This document shows positions 10,993 to 19,903 of a stretch of DNA of 64,000 nt, in pieces. The stretch is taken from the NCBI RefSeq assembly GCF_022843985.1, contig NZ_JALHMP010000004.1, positions 93,849 through 157,848 on the forward strand, given 5' to 3'. The notes under the pieces are model-generated. The model saw only the letters and a program-made list of their open reading frames with translations. It made no database searches and was not told where the DNA came from. The number at the start of each line of letters is the position of its first letter. The first letter of the stretch is position 1. The position numbers and the translations under genes are program-made. The stretch is from Phreatobacter sp. GTDB taxonomy: Bacteria > Pseudomonadota > Alphaproteobacteria > Rhizobiales > Phreatobacteraceae.

Positions 10993-11466
10993 GTGGTCGC
11001 CGACCTCGCCTCGCTGACCACCATGGCCCTCGCGGCCTTCACCGCCGCCACCCTCCTGCCCGGAGGATCGGAGGCGGTCTTCGTCGCGCTCCTCGCCGCC
11101 GGCACGGCCAGCCCCTGGGCGCTGTTCCTCGCCGCGGCCATCGCCAATACGGCCGGGGGCATGACGAGCTGGTGGATCGGCACACAGATCGCCCGTGGCG
11201 CCGACAGCGAGCGCGGCCATGCCTGGATGCGGCGGTTCCGTCTGCCACCCGAGAGCTTCGCCCGCGCCACGCGGCTGTTCGCCCGCTGGGGCTGGGCGAC
11301 CCTGCTGCTATGCTGGCTGCCGGTCATCGGCGACCCCATCACCCTCGTCGCCGGCATGGCGCGCTATCCCGCCCTGCCGACGGCGCTGATCACCGGCTTC
11401 GCCCGCACCCTGCGCTATGCCGCGGTCTGGGCGGCAGCCGCCGGGGTCATCGCCTGGTGGACGTGA
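10993..11466 (+). CDS. YqaA-family (DedA/SNARE-associated-like) membrane protein
   Basis: A polytopic membrane protein of 157 aa. Hydrophobic helices alternate with a small loop (GTQIARGADSERGHAWMRRF). An N-terminal TLLPGGSEAVFVALLAAG segment and the GWATLLLCWLPVIGDPITLVAG motif are characteristic of YqaA proteins, a small branch of the VTT/DedA superfamily linked to lipid scrambling or membrane homeostasis. The start is GTG with GGAG 6 bp upstream; the next Met is at 11023 inside the first hydrophobic stretch. It is divergent from the MarR-family regulator, which may control it. Molecular function is not established for this branch. Confidence 0.85.
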   Translation: MVADLASLTTMALAAFTAATLLPGGSEAVFVALLAAGTASPWALFLAAAIANTAGGMTSWWIGTQIARGADSERGHAWMRRFRLPPESFARATRLFARWGWATLLLCWLPVIGDPITLVAGMARYPALPTALITGFARTLRYAAVWAAAAGVIAWWT

Positions 11467-11560
11467 CAGGGCCCGCCCTGTCGGCGCCGCCGCCCCTGTA
11501 CCTCCCCGGTGAAATGCACTAATCACGGCCCGTTCCCCGTGACTGCGAGAGGCTATCGCG

Positions 11561-12523
11561 ATGCAGACCTACGACAGGCTCGTCACCGTCTTTGGCGGTT
11601 CGGGATTCGTCGGGCGACATGTCGTGCGGGCCCTCGCCAAACGCGGCTTCCGGGTCCGCGTCGCCGTCCGCCGTCCCGATCTCGCCGGCCATCTGCAACC
11701 GCTCGGCGCCGTGGGGCAGATCCATGCCGTCCAGGCCAATCTGCGCTACCCCGATTCGGTCCGCCAGGCCGTGGCCGGCGCGGAAATCGTCATCAACTGC
11801 GTCGGCATCCTGTTCGAGAGCGGCCGCCAGAAATTCGATTCCGTCCAGGCCCGCGGCGCCGCGACCGTCGCCAGGGCTGCGGCCGAGGCCGGCGCCCGCC
11901 TCATCCACGTCTCGGCCATCGGCGCCGACGCCGACAGCGCCGCGCTCTATGCGCGCACCAAGGCGGCGGGCGAGGCGGCCGTGCTGCAGGAAGTCCCCGA
12001 CGCGGTGATCCTGCGGCCCTCCATCGTGTTCGGCCCGGAGGACGGCTTCTTCAACCGTTTCGCCGGCATGGCGCAGATGGCCCCGGCCCTGCCGCTGGTC
12101 GGCGGCGGCGGGACGAAGTTCCAGCCGGTCTTCGTCGGCGACGTGGCGCAGGCCGTCATGGCCGCCGTGGACGGGCAGACGAAGCCCGGCACCGTCTATG
12201 AGCTCGGCGGCCCCGCCGTGAAGAGTTTCCGCGAGCTCCTGGAATTCGTGCTGGCGACGATCCAGCGCAAGCGCCTGCTGGTATCCCTGCCCTTCGGCCT
12301 TGCCCGCCTGCAGGCCAAGGTCCTGCAGCTGCTGCCCAAGCCGTTGCTGACCGAGGACCAGGTGGAACTGCTGCGCAGCGACAATGTCGTGAGCGCCGCC
12401 GCCAAAGCCGAGGGACGGACCCTCGAGGGCCTTGGCATCCAGCCCCAGTCGGTGGAGGCGGTCGTCCCCACCTATCTCTGGCGGTTCCGCCGGCAGGGGC
12501 AGTTCACTGAATCGACGCGCTGA
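11561..12523 (+). CDS. NDUFA9-like NAD(P)H-binding protein (atypical SDR)
   Basis: An atypical short-chain dehydrogenase of 320 aa similar to the complex I NDUFA9 subunit family found in alphaproteobacteria. The dinucleotide motif is TVFGGSGFVGRHVVRAL at residues 8-25. A basic RVAVRRPDLA follows strand 2, suggesting NADP(H) preference. The catalytic Tyr of classical SDRs is replaced by the ALYARTKAAGE context. The C-terminal ~100 residues (FRELLEFVLATIQRKRLLVSLPFGLARLQAKVL) form the lid domain. Whether it binds complex I or acts as a quinone/lipid reductase is not known. It converges on uppP with 6 bp between the stops. Confidence 0.88.
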   Translation: MQTYDRLVTVFGGSGFVGRHVVRALAKRGFRVRVAVRRPDLAGHLQPLGAVGQIHAVQANLRYPDSVRQAVAGAEIVINCVGILFESGRQKFDSVQARGAATVARAAAEAGARLIHVSAIGADADSAALYARTKAAGEAAVLQEVPDAVILRPSIVFGPEDGFFNRFAGMAQMAPALPLVGGGGTKFQPVFVGDVAQAVMAAVDGQTKPGTVYELGGPAVKSFRELLEFVLATIQRKRLLVSLPFGLARLQAKVLQLLPKPLLTEDQVELLRSDNVVSAAAKAEGRTLEGLGIQPQSVEAVVPTYLWRFRRQGQFTESTR

Positions 12524-12529
12524 CCGGCC

Positions 12530-13333
12530 TCAGCCCATCAGATAGAGCCCCAGGAGCCCGGCCGAGCCGACCACGATCCGCCACACGGCAAAGAGCTTGA
12601 ACCCATAGCGGCTGACATAGTCGAGCAGGAAGCGGACTACGAAGAGGCCGGAAATGAAGGCGGCGACGAAGCCGACGCCGATGGTCGTGACGTCGGAGAA
12701 GTCGAGCAGCTTGTGATTCTTGTAGAGGTCATAGGCGAAGGCCCCGGCCATGGTCGGCATGGCGAGGAAGAACGAGAACTCCGCGGCGGCCCGCTTCGAC
12801 GTGCCCATCAGCAGGGCCCCGACGATGGTGGCTCCCGACCGCGAGACCCCGGGAAACAGCGCGGCGCACTGGCACAGTCCGATCTTCAGCGCCAGCAAGG
12901 GCGAGAAACGGAACGCATTGTCCTCGCGGACCTCGAGCTTCATCCGGTCGACGACCAGCAGGACGATGCCACCGAGGATCAGCGCCACGCAGACCAGATC
13001 GGGCCGCTCGAACAGGGCCTTGATCTGGCCATGCAGCAGCGCGCCGAGGGCCGCTGCCGGCAGGAAGGCGACGACGACAGACACGACGAAGCGCCGGGCC
13101 CAGGCATCGGTCGGAAGGCACAGGACGACGCCGAGCAGGCGGGAGAAATAGACCAGCAGGAGGGCGAGAATCGCGCCGAGCTGGATCAGGACCTCGAAGG
13201 TCCTGCCCGTCGATTTGAAGCCGAGGAAATGGCCGATCAGGATCAGATGGCCCGTCGACGAGACCGGGATGAACTCGGTCGCCCCCTCCACCACGCCAAG
13301 GAACAGCGCCTTGGCCAAGTTCACGATGTCCAT
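12530..13333 (-). CDS. uppP: Undecaprenyl-diphosphate phosphatase
   Basis: Integral membrane phosphatase (BacA/UppP), 267 aa, the family's usual length. It recycles undecaprenyl diphosphate to the monophosphate carrier for peptidoglycan and other surface polymers. Both family motifs are present: the Glu-rich [17 protein letters not shown] near residue 13 and [10 protein letters not shown] near residue 162, which form the active site at the periplasmic face. About seven hydrophobic helices can be traced. It is transcribed alone on the minus strand; a 281-bp gap separates it from the divergent GST gene. Confidence 0.96.
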   Translation of the reverse strand: MDIVNLAKALFLGVVEGATEFIPVSSTGHLILIGHFLGFKSTGRTFEVLIQLGAILALLLVYFSRLLGVVLCLPTDAWARRFVVSVVVAFLPAAALGALLHGQIKALFERPDLVCVALILGGIVLLVVDRMKLEVREDNAFRFSPLLALKIGLCQCAALFPGVSRSGATIVGALLMGTSKRAAAEFSFFLAMPTMAGAFAYDLYKNHKLLDFSDVTTIGVGFVAAFISGLFVVRFLLDYVSRYGFKLFAVWRIVVGSAGLLGLYLMG

Positions 13334-13614
13334 ACCGACCCCGGTCCTATAGCAACCGCCGGAACGCCGGCGCCGGGCCTGTCTTAGGCTCCACTGTCTT
13401 CATGTCCGGTTAAGCATGCGGCGGCGTGACAATGCGGATGCGCGCATCGACGCGCCGTTCACCACTGGTCAACCATGACGGATCGTGAAGGCCGATCGGC
13501 AAATCCTGCGGTTGTTTCCCTGCCGTCATGGCGCTATGCACCCGCCTCCACCCGCATTGTCATCGAAAAACCATATCGAGACCCTCGATTGCGGGTCGTT
13601 CAGGTCTGGGGCGC

Positions 13615-14307
13615 ATGGGACTCACTCTCCACCATCGTTTTTTCTGCCCGCATTCCCGCTTTGTGCGCCTCGTGCTTGCCGAACGTGGTCTCGATGCGGA
13701 TCTGGTCGAGGAGAAGCCCTGGGAGCGCCGGACCGAGTTCCTGCGGATCAATCCCGAGGGGACGACGCCGGTTCTGGAACTGTCGGAAGGCGTCGCCGTC
13801 CCGGGTCCCGAGGGCGTCGCCGGGTGGCTCGACGACACCGACACCCTGCCCTTCGATCGCCGCCTGATGCCCGAGGCGATCCTGCACCGCATCGAGGTGC
13901 GCCGCCTGATGCGCTGGTTCCACGGCAAGTTCTTCGAGGAAGTGTCGGGTCCTCTGGTGGAAGAGAAGATCGACAAGCGGTTCATCCCGGCCGAATATGG
14001 CGGCGGCGCGCCGAACACGACGGCGCTGCGCGCCGCACGCGCCAATATCCGCTATCATCTGGCCTATGTGGGCTGGCTGGCCGCGCGCAGCGACTGGCTC
14101 GCCGGCCCCCAGATGAGCTACGCCGATCTGGCGGCTGCCGCGCATCTGTCGGTGGTGGACTATCTGGGTGAGGTTCCGTGGAACGACGACGCGACAGCGA
14201 GGGACTGGTATGCGCGGGTGAAATCGCGCCCGTCCTTCCGCACCCTGCTGAACGACCGCGTGGTCGGCATGCAGCCGAGCGCGAGCTACGCCGATCTCGA
14301 CTTCTGA
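13615..14307 (+). CDS. Glutathione S-transferase family protein
   Basis: A 230-aa two-domain GST-like protein. The thioredoxin-like N-terminus is [26 protein letters not shown], where FCPHS takes the place of the active-site loop; [13 protein letters not shown] contains the cis-Pro glutathione-binding turn. The helical C-terminal domain includes [18 protein letters not shown], the N-capping motif region. The ATG at 13615 is chosen because longer readings to 13528 add unrelated Arg/Pro-rich sequence. It directly precedes queG, whose probable start overlaps this stop codon. GST genes are frequent beside queG in Hyphomicrobiales; the substrate is unknown. Confidence 0.9.
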   Translation: MGLTLHHRFFCPHSRFVRLVLAERGLDADLVEEKPWERRTEFLRINPEGTTPVLELSEGVAVPGPEGVAGWLDDTDTLPFDRRLMPEAILHRIEVRRLMRWFHGKFFEEVSGPLVEEKIDKRFIPAEYGGGAPNTTALRAARANIRYHLAYVGWLAARSDWLAGPQMSYADLAAAAHLSVVDYLGEVPWNDDATARDWYARVKSRPSFRTLLNDRVVGMQPSASYADLDF

Positions 14308-15416
14308 GCGACCCGGTCGCGCTGCGCGCCGCCATCGCGGCGCAGGCCCGCGCCGAAGGGTTCGACGCCATCGGCTTCACCCGGCCCGACGCCATCCCCA
14401 AGGCCGGCGAGCGCCTGGCCGCGGCCGTCGCGGCCGGCCATCACGGGTCGATGCACTGGATGGCGGAGACGCTTGCGCGGCGTTCCCACCCCAATGCCAT
14501 GTGGCCCGAGGGCCGTTCCCTCGTCATGCTCGGCGTCAATTACGGGCCGGACGAGGACCCTCTCGACGGCCTGAACGACCATGACAGGGGCCTGATCTCC
14601 GTCTATGCCCGCGGCGACGACTATCACGAGGTCGTCAAGGCGCGGCTCAAGGCGCTGGCCCGCTGGCTGGTGGAGGAGACGGGCTGCGAGCTCAAGGTCT
14701 TCGTCGATACCGCCCCTTTGATGGAAAAGCCCCTGGCGGCCGCCGCCGGTCTCGGCTGGCAGGGCAAGCACACCAACCTCGTCTCCCGCGACTTCGGCTC
14801 CTGGCTCTTCCTCGGCGCCGTCATGACGACCCTGGACATCCCGCCCGACGCGCCGGAGCGCGATCATTGCGGCTCGTGCCGCGCCTGCCTCGCCATCTGC
14901 CCGACCGACGCCTTTCCGCGTCCCTATGCCCTCGATGCCCGGCGCTGCATCAGCTACCTCACCATCGAGCACAAGGGCCCGATCCCGCACGAATTCCGCA
15001 AGCCCATGGGCAACCGGGTCTATGGCTGCGACGATTGCCTTGCCGCCTGCCCCTGGAACAAGTTCGCCGAGACCGGGCGCAACCTGAAACTGGCGGCGCG
15101 CGACCATCTCAGGCGGCCGGCCCTCGCCGATCTGGCGCGGCTCGACGACGCCGCGTTCCGGGCGCTCTTCGCCAAGAGCCCGGTCAAGCGGATCGGCCGC
15201 GACCGCTTCGTCCGCAACGTCCTCGTCGCCCTCGGCAACAGCGGCGAGACCGCGCTGGCCGAAGTCGCCCTCGACCTCCTCGCAGATCCCGCCCCGGTCG
15301 TGCGCGGCGCGGCCGTCTGGGCCCTGCGGCAGCTCGCACCGGAACGCCTGCCGGCGCGGCCGCCAGCCAGTGAGGACCATCCCGACGTGCTCGCCGAGTG
15401 GACGCTCATCCCCTAA
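14304..15416 (+). CDS. queG: Epoxyqueuosine reductase, probable CTG start
   Basis: The final enzyme of queuosine tRNA-modification synthesis, reducing epoxyqueuosine to queuosine with cobalamin and two [4Fe-4S] clusters. The proposed catalytic Asp is in [20 protein letters not shown]. The cluster ligands are [13 protein letters not shown] and [11 protein letters not shown], and a C-terminal HEAT-like segment ([16 protein letters not shown]) follows. The only ATG/GTG/TTG codon upstream of the conserved region is GTG 14178, deep inside the GST gene, which gives 412 aa with an unrelated Arg-rich N-terminus. The CTG at 14304 overlaps the GST stop as CTGA and gives 370 aa, a normal length beginning [19 protein letters not shown] after the initiator. 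The start is therefore inferred; the function is clear. Confidence 0.9.
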   Translation: MSDPVALRAAIAAQARAEGFDAIGFTRPDAIPKAGERLAAAVAAGHHGSMHWMAETLARRSHPNAMWPEGRSLVMLGVNYGPDEDPLDGLNDHDRGLISVYARGDDYHEVVKARLKALARWLVEETGCELKVFVDTAPLMEKPLAAAAGLGWQGKHTNLVSRDFGSWLFLGAVMTTLDIPPDAPERDHCGSCRACLAICPTDAFPRPYALDARRCISYLTIEHKGPIPHEFRKPMGNRVYGCDDCLAACPWNKFAETGRNLKLAARDHLRRPALADLARLDDAAFRALFAKSPVKRIGRDRFVRNVLVALGNSGETALAEVALDLLADPAPVVRGAAVWALRQLAPERLPARPPASEDHPDVLAEWTLIP

Positions 15417-15450
15417 GCTCCCCCCCGATCGCCAACCGTAAGCTCATCAC

Positions 15451-16338
15451 ATGACGCATCTCCTCGTCTTCGGCCTCGGCTATTCATCCCGCGCCGTCCT
15501 GCGCGCCGCACCGGCCACCACCAGCCGGATCACCGCGACCGTTCGCTCGGCCGAACGGGCCGTCGCCCTGTCAGCGGCGCCCGTCGAGGGGCGCGCCGTC
15601 ACCGTGCTGCCTTTCGACGGCACGGCCCTGTCGCCGGACCTCGCCGCGGCCATCGGCACGGCCGATCACATCCTGGTCTCCGCCCCGCCGGACGAAGCCG
15701 GCGATCCCGTCCTCAGGGCCTGCGCCGCAGCTCTTGCGGCCCATCCGGCCAAGGCCATCGCCTATCTCTCGACCGTCGGCGTCTATGGCGACCACGGCGG
15801 CGGCTGGGTGGACGAGACGACGGAACCGAAGCCTGCCAGCGCGCGCAGCTTCGAAAGGCTCGAGGCCGAGCGCGCCTGGCAGGCCCTTGGACAGGCCCAT
15901 GACATCCCCGTCGCCATCCTGCGTCTCTCGGGTATCTACGGGCCGGGGCAGAACGCGCTGGTGAACATGGCCCGCGGCACGGCCCGGCGCATCATCAAGC
16001 CCGGGCAGGTCTTCAACCGCATCCATGTCGACGACATCGCTCAGGCGGTCCTGGCCTGCTTCGCCAAGGGCTATGCGGGCATCGTCAATGTCACCGACGA
16101 CGAGCCCTCACCCCCGCAGGACGTCATCGCCTATGCGGCGGAGCTTCTGGAGATGCCACCACCGCCGGAGATCCCCTTCGAAGAGAGCGGCCTCTCTCCC
16201 ATGGGGCGGAGCTTCTATGCCGAGTGCAAAAGGGTCAGCAACATGAAGCTGAAGGGTGAACTCTTCGTTAAGCTGTTGCATCCAAACTTCAAGGCGGCGC
16301 TCCGGGCATTGGCCGCCGGGGGCGACGGCAGGCGCTAG
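15451..16338 (+). CDS. Extended/atypical SDR family NAD(P)-dependent epimerase-like protein
   Basis: A 295-aa YeeZ-like dehydrogenase/epimerase relative. The dinucleotide-binding start is LVFGLGYSSRAVLRAA, with a GLGYSS variant of the GxxGxxG motif. YLSTVGVYGDHGGGWVDE carries the SDR Ser and the Tyr of VYGD, but the usual YxxxK is replaced by SFERLEAERAW. RLSGIYGPGQN and FNRIHVDDIAQAV are epimerase-type substrate-domain motifs. It lies 34 bp after queG on the same strand and may share its transcript. The substrate is not evident. Confidence 0.87.
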   Translation: MTHLLVFGLGYSSRAVLRAAPATTSRITATVRSAERAVALSAAPVEGRAVTVLPFDGTALSPDLAAAIGTADHILVSAPPDEAGDPVLRACAAALAAHPAKAIAYLSTVGVYGDHGGGWVDETTEPKPASARSFERLEAERAWQALGQAHDIPVAILRLSGIYGPGQNALVNMARGTARRIIKPGQVFNRIHVDDIAQAVLACFAKGYAGIVNVTDDEPSPPQDVIAYAAELLEMPPPPEIPFEESGLSPMGRSFYAECKRVSNMKLKGELFVKLLHPNFKAALRALAAGGDGRR

Positions 16339-16500
16339 GGAGTTCCGCAGAGTCATCTTGTTATTGCATTGCAGCATAGCCGTGACAGCATTGCTGCGAC
16401 GCACAAATCACGGAACCATACCCCTCGTTCGTCAGCCGCAGGCCTCCCCGACGGCCGGTGCAGCGGATGACGACCGTCACCCGAGCCTTAGGGGTATGTC

Positions 16501-16623
16501 ATGATGATCGACATCGGCATTGCAGACCTGGCCATCATTCTCATCGGCATCGGCGTCGGCGCGGCTCTCGCGCTCTTCGTCGTCGACACCGCCAGGCAGA
16601 TGAATCTGCGCACCGACCCGTAA
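16501..16623 (+). CDS. Small single-pass membrane protein, 40 aa
   Basis: A short open frame beginning ATGATG with an AGGGG ribosome-binding site at 16490-16494, 6 bp upstream. The product is MMIDIGIADLAIILIGIGVG followed by AALALFVVDTARQMNLRTDP. It is one uninterrupted hydrophobic helix (about residues 9-28) with an acidic N-terminus and a short polar C-terminus, so a type III or N-out small membrane protein is expected. Its stop is 9 bp from the end of the convergent rlmJ gene. The preceding 160 bp is relatively AT-rich and could hold its promoter. Function unknown; coding status rests on the good ribosome-binding site and clean helix. Confidence 0.6.
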   Translation: MMIDIGIADLAIILIGIGVGAALALFVVDTARQMNLRTDP

Positions 16624-16632
16624 GTTCCGGGC

Positions 16633-17472
16633 TCAGGACGCGTCGCCGGACACGAGAAGCCGGCCCGCGGGAACGTTCAGGGCGTTCCACAGTGACTGAC
16701 CGGCCGCGCGGATGGCAGGCGCGAGCGTGTAGGGGGCATTGACGGTCACCAGACCGGCCCCCGACAGGCGCTGACCGTCCACGACACGCCAGGTCGCCTC
16801 GATGGTGAGGCATTTCGGAATCGCCAGCTCGGCGATCATCCGGTGGAAGCGCTTCACCTCGACCGGGTCCTTCACCGGATACCAGAGCACGAAGACGCCG
16901 GTGGCGAAGCGGCGCACCCCATGGGCCAGCGCCTCGGCGAGGCGGTCATAGTCACCGCGCCGCTCGAAGGGCGGATCGATCAGGACGAGGCCGCGGGTCT
17001 CCTTCGGCGGCAGGAAGGCCTTGGGCGCCAGCCAGCCATCCAGGGCGATGACCTTGGCGCGCTTCTCCCGCGCATAGAGGGCAGCGAGGGTGCGCGAATC
17101 CTCCGGGTGGAGTTCGCAGAAGGTGAGCCCGTCGACGGGGCGGGTCATCAGCCGCGCGATCTCGGGACTGCCGGGATAATGGGTCAGACGCCCGTCCGGA
17201 TTGAGCCGCGCGACGACGTCGAGATAGGGATCGAGGAAAGCCGCCAGCGGTTCGGGCAAATCCTTGCCCCACAGGCGGCCGATGCCCTCCACCCATTCCC
17301 CCGTCCGCTCGGCGGGGTCGGAGGTCAGGTCATAGCGGCCGATGCCGGCATGGGTATCCACCACGCGGATCGGCTGCTCCTTCTGCATCATATGCGCGAG
17401 GATGTAGGCGAGTACGGCGTGCTTGACGACGTCGGCCGGGTTTCCGGCGTGGAAGGCGTAGCGGTAGTTCAT
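16633..17472 (-). CDS. rlmJ: 23S rRNA (adenine(2030)-N(6))-methyltransferase
   Basis: RlmJ methylates A2030 of 23S rRNA using S-adenosylmethionine; 279 aa matches the family. The start MNYRYAFHAGNPADVVKHAVL is the family's hallmark. The catalytic NPPY-type motif appears as LIDPPFERRGDY near residue 165, and the SAM-binding acidic turn is in VVDTHAGIGRYDL near residue 38. It is transcribed alone on the minus strand, 41 bp downstream of the TPR-methyltransferase gene's stop, so the three minus-strand genes from 19828 to 16633 could form one transcript. Confidence 0.95.
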   Translation of the reverse strand: MNYRYAFHAGNPADVVKHAVLAYILAHMMQKEQPIRVVDTHAGIGRYDLTSDPAERTGEWVEGIGRLWGKDLPEPLAAFLDPYLDVVARLNPDGRLTHYPGSPEIARLMTRPVDGLTFCELHPEDSRTLAALYAREKRAKVIALDGWLAPKAFLPPKETRGLVLIDPPFERRGDYDRLAEALAHGVRRFATGVFVLWYPVKDPVEVKRFHRMIAELAIPKCLTIEATWRVVDGQRLSGAGLVTVNAPYTLAPAIRAAGQSLWNALNVPAGRLLVSGDAS

Positions 17473-17513
17473 GGATGAAGGCTGTGACGGGCATTGCCGC
17501 CGCGGTCAATGTC

Positions 17514-18443
17514 TCAGCCCCGGATGGCGACGACCAGCCAGCCGGGAACGGGCTGTCCAGCCTCGCGGCGCGTGGTCGCCGGCTCGAAGACGAGGGGACG
17601 CAGGCCGCCGGCCGCCAGCGCCGCCCGCAGCACCGGTGCGGCATGGGCATAGCGGAGCCCGGCACCGAGGATGACACCGTCGCCGTCATGGGTCTCGACG
17701 GTGAAGGCACAGAGACCGTCTGGCGACAGGACCCGGCCGGCCTCGGCGAGGATCGGTGCGAGATCGGCGCAGTAGATGAACACGTCGGCCGCCACCACAA
17801 GATCGGCAGAGGCATCGGGCAGGGCCGCCAGATGCAGCGCGAGATCGCCGACGGCGAGGCGCCCATAGATCCCCTTGCGCCGGGCGATCTCGACCATCCG
17901 TTCCGAGAGGTCGACACCTTCGATGGTGCCGGCGACCGGTGCGAAGACCTCGCCGGCCAGTCCGGTGCCGCAACCCAGATCAAGCATGCTGTCGAAGCGC
18001 AGGGGAGCGCCGGAAGCCGCGCAGGCGCGCGTCACCGCCTCGAGGAGGATTTCCGGACCGCGATAGGCCAGCCCCTCGCGCAGCGCCTGCTCGAAGCGCG
18101 GCGCATAATCCTCGTAGAGAGCCGTCACATAGGCGGGTGTCATCGCCCCGGCGGCGCCGACCTCGCCGAGGCGGGCGAGCATCAGCTGCGCCCCCAGTGT
18201 GTCGGTCGGATCGCGGTCGAGCGCCTGGCGGAACGCCGCCGCAGCGGCATTGCGCTCCCCGCGCGCCACCTCGACCTCGCCGAGCGCAAACCATCCGGCG
18301 GCCCAGTGCGGCGCAATCTCCAGCGCCTGGACCAGGAGATCCGCGGCCGCCGTCAGGTCGCCGTCAGCCTTGGCCGCCATGGCGTAGTCGTAGCGGCGAT
18401 CCGCGAGGAGATCGCCGGAGGAGCGCAGGGCTGGAGGCCGCAT
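17514..18443 (-). CDS. TPR-containing SAM-dependent methyltransferase
   Basis: A fusion of 309 aa. Residues ~15-100 form two to three tetratricopeptide repeats (AAADLLVQALEIAPHWAAGWFALGEVEVARGE, then AAFRQALDRDPTD). A class I methyltransferase domain follows from ~140, with SAM motif I as MLDLGCGTGLAGEVF, motif II as IEGVDLSERMVEIA and a post-motif AADVFIYCADLAPIL. Proteins of this layout are annotated as predicted TPR methyltransferases; the substrate is unknown. The ATG overlaps the stop of the AmpG-like permease by one base (TGATG), so translation of the two is likely coupled. The acceptor could be a small molecule or a protein. Confidence 0.85.
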   Translation of the reverse strand: MRPPALRSSGDLLADRRYDYAMAAKADGDLTAAADLLVQALEIAPHWAAGWFALGEVEVARGERNAAAAAFRQALDRDPTDTLGAQLMLARLGEVGAAGAMTPAYVTALYEDYAPRFEQALREGLAYRGPEILLEAVTRACAASGAPLRFDSMLDLGCGTGLAGEVFAPVAGTIEGVDLSERMVEIARRKGIYGRLAVGDLALHLAALPDASADLVVAADVFIYCADLAPILAEAGRVLSPDGLCAFTVETHDGDGVILGAGLRYAHAAPVLRAALAAGGLRPLVFEPATTRREAGQPVPGWLVVAIRG

Positions 18444-19828
18444 CAGTCGTCGGCCGAAAGCTTGCCCGTCGGCCGGGTCAGGAAGGCGAAATGTCCGCGC
18501 CTCTGCAGCCACCAGAGGAGGATGAGGCTGGGGATCGCCGTCAGGCAGGACAGGACGAAGAACCAGAACCAGCCCGTCTGGGCCGCGACAAAGCCGGCGG
18601 GTGCGGAGATATAGGTTCGCCCGACGGCCGAAAGCGCCGACAGCAGCGCATATTGCGTCGCCGTGTGCAGCGGCGACTGGCAGAGCGAGGAGAGATAGGC
18701 GACGAAGATCACCGTGCCGATGGCGCCGGTGAAATTCTCCGCCACGATGACAAAGGCGAGCATGGCATAGCTGGCGGGCATCACCGCCTGCAGGGCAAAG
18801 ACGAGGTTGGAGCCCATCTGCAGGAAGGCAGCGAGCCACAGGCAGGTCCGCAGGTCGAGACCACGCGCGATGAAGCCGCCGGCAAAGCCCCCGGCCAGCG
18901 TCGCCGCCAGGCCGAGCCCCTTGACGATGGCCGCATATTCCTCGCGCGAATAGCCCATGCCGCGGATGACGAAGGGCCCGGTCATCGCCCCGACGAAGGC
19001 GTCGCAGAGCTTGAACAGGATGACGAATGCGAGGACGGCGAGGGCCGCATCGCGGGTCAGGAATTCGGAGAAGGCGCCGATCGCTGCCTTCCAGACCCGC
19101 GCCAGCTGGTTCTCGCCGGCAAGGCCCCGGGCCGCTTCCGCCGAACGGCCAGGCTCGCGCGCCAGCAGCGTCGTCACCATGCCGACGGCGACGAAACCCG
19201 CCATCACCACATAGCCGAAGGTCCAGGCCGTCGCCTTGTCGAACCCCTGCACCTTCTCGAAATAGGAGACGATGAAGAGGGCGCCGGCGGTGGAGACGAG
19301 CATCCCGATCCGGTAGGCCGCGACATAGGCACCGACGCCAGCGGCCTGTTCCGACACATCGAGCTTCTCGACCCTGTAGGTATCGATGACGATATCCTGC
19401 GTCGCCGAGGCGAGCGCCACCAGCACCGCCCCCAGCGCGATCATGAAGGGCGACACGTCGGGATTCTGGAAACCGAGGAAAACGATCGCCGCCATCAGCA
19501 TGATCTGGCTGAAGATCAGCCAGCCGCGGCGGCGTCCGAACAGGCGGCACAGGACGGGAATGTCGAGCGCATCGACGATGGGCGCCCACAGGAACTTGAT
19601 CGTATAGGGGGTGCCGACCAGGGCGAAGAGGCCGATCGTGGAAAGATTGACCGAGCTTTCGGCCATCCAGACCAGCAGGGTCGACCCGGACAGGGCCAGC
19701 GGCAGGCCGGCGGAAAAGCCGAGGAACAGGACGACCAGCACGTCGCGCCGGAAATAGACCGCCGCCGCCTCGCTCCAGCTGCGCCGCGCCGCCGCCTCCG
19801 GCTCCACGGCGGCCTGACCCGTGCTCAT
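18443..19828 (-). CDS. ampG: AmpG-family MFS permease
   Basis: A 461-aa major facilitator related to AmpG, which imports anhydromuropeptides (GlcNAc-anhydroMurNAc-peptides) released by murein turnover. Traits include the N-terminal FLGFSAGLPLALSGSTLLVWMAE, the first MFS loop KFLWAPIVDALDIPVL, and the cytoplasmic-loop SATQDIVIDTYRVEKL, all AmpG-typical. About 12-14 hydrophobic helices are visible. Its stop overlaps the TPR-methyltransferase start. Hyphomicrobiales often encode several AmpG paralogues, so an exact muropeptide role is inferred. Confidence 0.87.
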   Translation of the reverse strand: MSTGQAAVEPEAAARRSWSEAAAVYFRRDVLVVLFLGFSAGLPLALSGSTLLVWMAESSVNLSTIGLFALVGTPYTIKFLWAPIVDALDIPVLCRLFGRRRGWLIFSQIMLMAAIVFLGFQNPDVSPFMIALGAVLVALASATQDIVIDTYRVEKLDVSEQAAGVGAYVAAYRIGMLVSTAGALFIVSYFEKVQGFDKATAWTFGYVVMAGFVAVGMVTTLLAREPGRSAEAARGLAGENQLARVWKAAIGAFSEFLTRDAALAVLAFVILFKLCDAFVGAMTGPFVIRGMGYSREEYAAIVKGLGLAATLAGGFAGGFIARGLDLRTCLWLAAFLQMGSNLVFALQAVMPASYAMLAFVIVAENFTGAIGTVIFVAYLSSLCQSPLHTATQYALLSALSAVGRTYISAPAGFVAAQTGWFWFFVLSCLTAIPSLILLWWLQRRGHFAFLTRPTGKLSADD

Positions 19829-19903
19829 ATCGTCCTCCGCATCCGTGCCGTCGGATGAGGTGACGCGATCATGGTTAATGAAAGCTCAACGCCGCCGCGC
19901 ACC

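Noticed and set aside
13334-13614. A small gene or RNA in the 281-bp gap between uppP and the GST gene
   Set aside because: Open frames here are Arg/Pro-rich with no ribosome-binding site, and no tRNA-like fold or strong hairpin with a U-tract was found.
17939-19858. A 639-codon plus-strand frame over the AmpG-like gene
   Set aside because: Arg/Pro/Gly-rich low-complexity translation opposite a well-supported membrane protein.
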